Part shown: positions 29,695 to 32,834 of the stretch, in pieces
How the letters are laid out: each line of letters starts with the position of its first letter
How positions within the stretch are numbered: the first letter of the stretch is position 1
Source: Polyangiaceae bacterium
GTDB taxonomy: Bacteria > Myxococcota_A > Polyangia > Polyangiales > Polyangiaceae
NCBI GenBank assembly: GCA_022842465.1
Contig: JALHPN010000091.1
Location: forward strand, 1-32,834
Direction of reading: 5' to 3'
Length of the DNA: 32,834 nt
The notes under the pieces: model-generated
Database searches by the model: none
What the model was told of the DNA's origin: nothing
Seen by the model: only the letters and a program-made list of their open reading frames with translations
Translations under genes and position numbers: made by a program

Positions 29695-31419
29695 GTGCGC
29701 TCGCCGCTCGCGGCCGTCCTCGCGTGCGCGCTCCTGGGGTGCGGGACCGATCTCCCTGCGCCGATCCCGGCGGCGACCGACGGCCGCGCGCCGCAGCGAG
29801 GCGGCGTCCTCGAGCTCGCGAGCTTCGCGGACGTGCGAGGGCTCGATCCCGCGAACCTCTCCGACGGCCTCGCCCCGCAGATGCTGGCGGCGATGTTCGC
29901 CGGCCTCGTCGACTTCGCCGACGACGGCTCGCTCGTCCCCGACCTCGCCGAGCGCTTCACGGAGGAGGACTCGGGCACGACCTTCCGCTTCGTGCTCCGG
30001 CAGGGCGTGCGCTTCCACGACGGCGAGGAGGTCACCGCCGAGGACGTGAAGCGGAGCGTCGAGCGGGCGCTCCACCCGAGCGCGCCGAACCCGTTCGCGA
30101 GCTACTTCGAGTCGATCGCGGGGTTTGCCGACTACCAGGGCAAGAAGGCGGAGCACCTCGAGGGGGTCGTGGTCGAGGGCCGCTACCTCGTCACGTTCCG
30201 GTTGTCGCGCCCCGACGCGATCTTCCTCCCCGTCCTCGGGATGCCCGTCCTCCGGCCCACGTGCCGGAGCGCCGGCGACCGCTACGAGGACACGTGGCTC
30301 CCGTGCGGCGCGGGCCCCTTCAAGCTGCCGCCGGGCGGGTGGGACCACGGGCGGCAGCTCCGTCTCGTCCGCCACGAGGGCTACTTCCGCCCCGGGTATC
30401 CGCTCCTCGACGGCGTGCGGTGGACCTTCAAGGTCAACCAGACGAGCCAGCGCTTCAAGATGACGCGCGGCGAGCTCGACGTGATGCGCGATTTCCTCGC
30501 GCCGGACCTCATCGCCTTCCAGAACGATCCGCGCTGGAAGCCCTTCGGCGCGTTCGAGCCGGACAAGCAGGTGAACGGCGAGGCGATGAACGTCGAGGTG
30601 CCCCCGTTCGACAACGTGGAGGTGAGGCGCGCCGTGGCGGCCGCGATCGATCGCGAGCAGCTCCGGCGGGTGCGGCCGATGAACCTCCGCGTGCAGACGA
30701 AGCCCGTGCCGAAGGGCGTCCCCGGCTACGACGCGGAGCTCCCTGGCCAACGCTTCGACCTCGACGCCGCGCTCGCACACATGAAGAAGGCGGGCCTCCC
30801 GTTCGATCCCGCGACGGGCAAGGGAGGGTGGCCGCACCCGATCCCGTACCTCGTCTACAAGGAGGGCCTCAGCGAGGCGACGGGCCAGGTCCTCGCCCAG
30901 CAGCTCGCGCGCGTGGGGCTCCGCCTCGAGCTCCGCATCGTGAACTACCCCACCTTCGTCGCGATCCGTGGCCGGCGGAAGCAGGCCGCGATCGCCCCGG
31001 GCTTCTGGCAGCAGGACTTCCCCGACGCGCTCTCCTTCCTCGAGCCGCTCTGGACCACGGGGGCGATCAACGACGAGGACTCGAACAACACGTCGTTTTA
31101 CTCGAACAAGATCTACGACGAGCTCGTCGAGAAGGCGCGCCGCGAGCCGTCGGCCGAGCGCCGGAAGAGGCTCACCTCCGAGGCGCAGCGGATCCTCGTC
31201 GACGAGGCGCCCTGGGCCTTCACCTACGGTTACCAGTGGTACGTCCAGCAGCAGGCGTACGTCCGCGATCAGCGGCAGCACCCCGTGTGGAGCCTCGACG
31301 CGACGAAGGCGTGGATCGATCGCGCGTCGGGCCCCGTCTCGGCGCGGCGGCTCTTCGGGCGTGAGGCGTTCGCGTCGATCTTCGGCGACGGCGACGGCGA
31401 GACGCGGAGGCGGCCGTGA
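29695..31419 (+). CDS. Family 5 solute-binding lipoprotein (DppA/OppA type)
   Basis: 574 residues from GTG 29695, chosen over ATG 29668 because GGAAGG lies 6 nt upstream and the start gives a compact lipoprotein signal with lipobox LLGC (Cys16). Family landmarks include QRGGVLELASFADVRGLDPA, PDLAERFTEEDSG, FVLRQGVRFHDGEEVTAEDV and, near the C-terminus, DEAPWAFTYGYQWYVQQ. It would bind the substrate at the outer face of the inner membrane and deliver it to the flanking permeases. The gene lies between the two permease genes, one base after the DppC-type stop and overlapping the DppB-type start by 4 bp (GTGA). Confidence 0.93.
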   Translation: MRSPLAAVLACALLGCGTDLPAPIPAATDGRAPQRGGVLELASFADVRGLDPANLSDGLAPQMLAAMFAGLVDFADDGSLVPDLAERFTEEDSGTTFRFVLRQGVRFHDGEEVTAEDVKRSVERALHPSAPNPFASYFESIAGFADYQGKKAEHLEGVVVEGRYLVTFRLSRPDAIFLPVLGMPVLRPTCRSAGDRYEDTWLPCGAGPFKLPPGGWDHGRQLRLVRHEGYFRPGYPLLDGVRWTFKVNQTSQRFKMTRGELDVMRDFLAPDLIAFQNDPRWKPFGAFEPDKQVNGEAMNVEVPPFDNVEVRRAVAAAIDREQLRRVRPMNLRVQTKPVPKGVPGYDAELPGQRFDLDAALAHMKKAGLPFDPATGKGGWPHPIPYLVYKEGLSEATGQVLAQQLARVGLRLELRIVNYPTFVAIRGRRKQAAIAPGFWQQDFPDALSFLEPLWTTGAINDEDSNNTSFYSNKIYDELVEKARREPSAERRKRLTSEAQRILVDEAPWAFTYGYQWYVQQQAYVRDQRQHPVWSLDATKAWIDRASGPVSARRLFGREAFASIFGDGDGETRRRP

Positions 31420-32423
31420 TCGTCCGGCTCGGCCGGCGCTTCGCGTGGAGCGTGCTCGTCGTCTGGGCGACGGTGACGATCGCGTTCCTCGTCAACAACT
31501 CCCTCCCCTCCGATCCGGCGCGGATGGTGGCCGGGCCGCAGGCGCGCCCTCAGGACGTCGAGCGCATCCGGAAGGAGCTCGGCCTCGATCGACCGCTCTA
31601 CGTGCAGTACGCACGCTTCATGACGCGACTCCTGCACGTCGGGCCGAGCGACGTCGACGCGAAGGACGCGGTCCACGGGACGTGCGCGACGTTCGGGCCG
31701 ATCCACGTCGATCTCGGCAAGAGCTTCCAGCAGCGGCGCGCGGTGACGAAGGTGATCGGCGAGCGCCTCCCACGCACGGTGATGCTCGCGCTCGCGGCGG
31801 CGTTCGTGCAGGCCCTCCTCGGGATCGTCTTCGGCACGATGGCCGCCGCGAAGAAGCGCACGCTCGTCGACGCGCTCGCCGTGAGCGGGAGCCTCCTCGG
31901 CGTGAGCGCGCCCACGTTCGTGACGGGGCTCGTCCTCCAGTGGCTCCTCGCCTACAAGCTGCGGCTCCTCCCGCTCGACGGCTACGGCGAGACGATGCTC
32001 GATCACGCGAAGGGGATCGTCCTCCCCGCGCTGACGCTCGGGATCTTCGGCGCCGCGTACTACACGCGCATGGTCCGGGACGAGATGCTCGGACAGCTCG
32101 GGCAGGACTACGTGCGGACGGCGCGCGCGAAGGGCGTCTCGCCGCTCGGGGTGGTCGTGCGGCACGCGCTCCGGAACGCGCTCGTGCCGATCGTGACGAT
32201 CCTCGCGCTCGAGGTCGGCGTGCTCGTGGGCGGCGCGATCGTGACGGAGGCGATCTTCCGGTGGCCGGGGCTCGGCTCGCTCAGCGTGGCGGCGCTGCTC
32301 GATCGCGACGGTCCGATGATCATGGGGTGCGTGATCGTGACGAGCACGTCCGTCGTCCTCTCGACGATCGCGGCCGACGTGCTCGTCGGGCTCTTGGATC
32401 CGCGCCTCCGGCGCGAGCGGTGA
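31416..32423 (+). CDS. Peptide-type ABC importer permease (DppB/OppB family)
   Basis: 335 residues from GTG 31416, overlapping the binding-protein stop (GTGA). It has the first helix (FAWSVLVVWATVTIAFLV), the RIRKELGLDRPLYVQY block, and an enlarged first periplasmic loop of about 65 residues with a Cys (GTCATFGPIHVDLGKSF). Five further helices follow, with the EAA loop DYVRTARAKGVSPLGVVVRH and the C-terminal VLVGLLDPRLR typical of DppB. No ATPase gene follows: the next gene is on the opposite strand after a 1-bp gap. The ATPase partners must be encoded elsewhere. Confidence 0.93.
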   Translation: MIVRLGRRFAWSVLVVWATVTIAFLVNNSLPSDPARMVAGPQARPQDVERIRKELGLDRPLYVQYARFMTRLLHVGPSDVDAKDAVHGTCATFGPIHVDLGKSFQQRRAVTKVIGERLPRTVMLALAAAFVQALLGIVFGTMAAAKKRTLVDALAVSGSLLGVSAPTFVTGLVLQWLLAYKLRLLPLDGYGETMLDHAKGIVLPALTLGIFGAAYYTRMVRDEMLGQLGQDYVRTARAKGVSPLGVVVRHALRNALVPIVTILALEVGVLVGGAIVTEAIFRWPGLGSLSVAALLDRDGPMIMGCVIVTSTSVVLSTIAADVLVGLLDPRLRRER

Positions 32424-32424
32424 C

Positions 32425-32834
32425 TCAGTCGAGGCCCGCGAGCGAGCGGCACTCGCTCGCGTGGGGGTGGCTCGCGGCCTTCGCGGCGCACTGCTTGTAG
32501 GCCTCGAGGGCGGCGCCCTTGCGGCCGCTCGCGTGGTACGCGGCGCCGAGGGTGAGCCAGGCGTCGGCGTTGGAAGGGTCTTGCTTCGTCGCGCGGAGGG
32601 CGAGCTCGACGGCGCGGCCGGCGTTGCCCTTCTCGAGGACGGTCTGGGCGGACTGGGTGTCGGACTCGGCCTTCGCCGTGGCGGAGGAGGAGACGGGGGC
32701 CGCGGAGGCCGAGGCCGAGGCGGACGCGGAGGCGGAGGCGGGCACCGCGGAGGCGGCGGGGATCGAGGTCGCGGCGGGGGCGGCGGTCGGGATCGAGGTC
32801 GGGGCGGCGGTCGCGGCGGTCGGGGCGGCGGTCG
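32425..32834 (-). CDS. C-terminal part of a TPR-containing protein (5' end outside window)
   Basis: The minus-strand frame is open through the window edge, so only the last ~136 residues are visible; GTG 32745 is inside the repeat-rich linker and is unlikely to be the true start. The visible part begins with a Pro/Ala/Thr linker (AAPTAAPT-like, then Ala-Ser repeats). A short helical region follows with a TPR unit: GNAGRAVELALRATKQDPSN then ADAWLTLGAAYHASGRKGAA, and LEAYKQCAAKAASHPHASEC. In myxobacteria this kind of tail is often found on Ser/Thr protein kinases or secreted lipoproteins, but no such domain is in view. Confidence 0.75.
   Translation of the reverse strand, partial: TAAPTAATAAPTSIPTAAPAATSIPAASAVPASASASASASASAAPVSSSATAKAESDTQSAQTVLEKGNAGRAVELALRATKQDPSNADAWLTLGAAYHASGRKGAALEAYKQCAAKAASHPHASECRSLAGLD
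32699..32834 (-). repeat. GC-rich tandem repeats encoding Ala-Ser and Ala-Pro-Thr linker
   Basis: GCGGAG/GAGGCC-type hexamers (32699-32740) encode alternating Ala-Ser. Degenerate GGGGCGGCGGTCG and GGGATCGAGGTC blocks recur from 32755 to the window end and encode Ala/Pro/Thr/Ile/Ser. All units are multiples of three bases. Confidence 0.8.

Overview
This 32.8-kb window is chromosomal DNA from a very GC-rich bacterium (by eye near 70 % GC). The gene style suggests a myxobacterium of the Polyangia/Sorangiineae type: Ala/Pro-rich lipoproteins, a lamin-tail-domain surface protein, many secreted proteins of unknown function, a ParA-like ATPase with zinc fingers, and a protein carrying only sigma region 4. 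The assignment is an inference from gene content. No rRNA, tRNA, insertion sequence, phage gene or CRISPR array was recognised.

Layout. 1-1800: end of a membrane-anchored AsmA-like gene and a 72-residue protein of unknown function. 1797-2918 (-): serC. 2948-11257 (+): a tightly packed run of two small lipoproteins, fmt, lhr, nei2 and a HExxH protein; lhr, nei2 and the HExxH gene overlap and look like a DNA-repair unit. 11254-14743: a secreted protein (-), a PA0069-type radical SAM protein (+) and an exported protein of unknown function (+). 14833-17786 (+): M1 metallopeptidase and an overlapping membrane protein. 17765-19198 (-): glgA. 19253-20326 (+): RluA-type pseudouridine synthase. 20331-21167 (-): lamin-tail lipoprotein. 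21275-22860 (-): zinc-finger ParA-like ATPase with an overlapping ribbon-helix-helix partner. 22943-24685 (+): M61/M1-like secreted metallopeptidase. 24657-26210 (-): purH. 26349-27053 (-): sigma-region-4-only DNA-binding protein. 27054-27949: the largest gap, holding a strong-looking minus-strand promoter with an A-tract, a structured leader, a possible 67-residue coiled-coil protein and several palindromes. 27950-32423 (+): an alpha/beta-hydrolase-fold protein that has lost its catalytic residues, followed by a peptide-type ABC importer in the order permease C, binding protein, permease B with no ATPase gene. 32425-32834 (-): C-terminal end of a TPR protein that runs off the window.

Two themes stand out. 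First, about ten genes that head a transcription unit have a TA-containing -10-like hexamer ending only 6-10 nt before the start codon. Two of these also have a good -35 (TTGACA-16-TACAAT for the radical SAM gene, TTGACC-17-TAAGTC for purH). This predicts widespread leaderless transcription. Second, convergent neighbours are packed so closely (overlaps of 4, 22 and 29 bp, gaps of 1 and 4 bp) that there is no room for ordinary terminators.

The best candidates for undescribed biology are the duplicated zinc-module ParA with its RHH partner and no ParB, the pseudo-hydrolase coupled to an ATPase-less peptide importer, and the promoter/leader region upstream of the sigma-region-4 protein.
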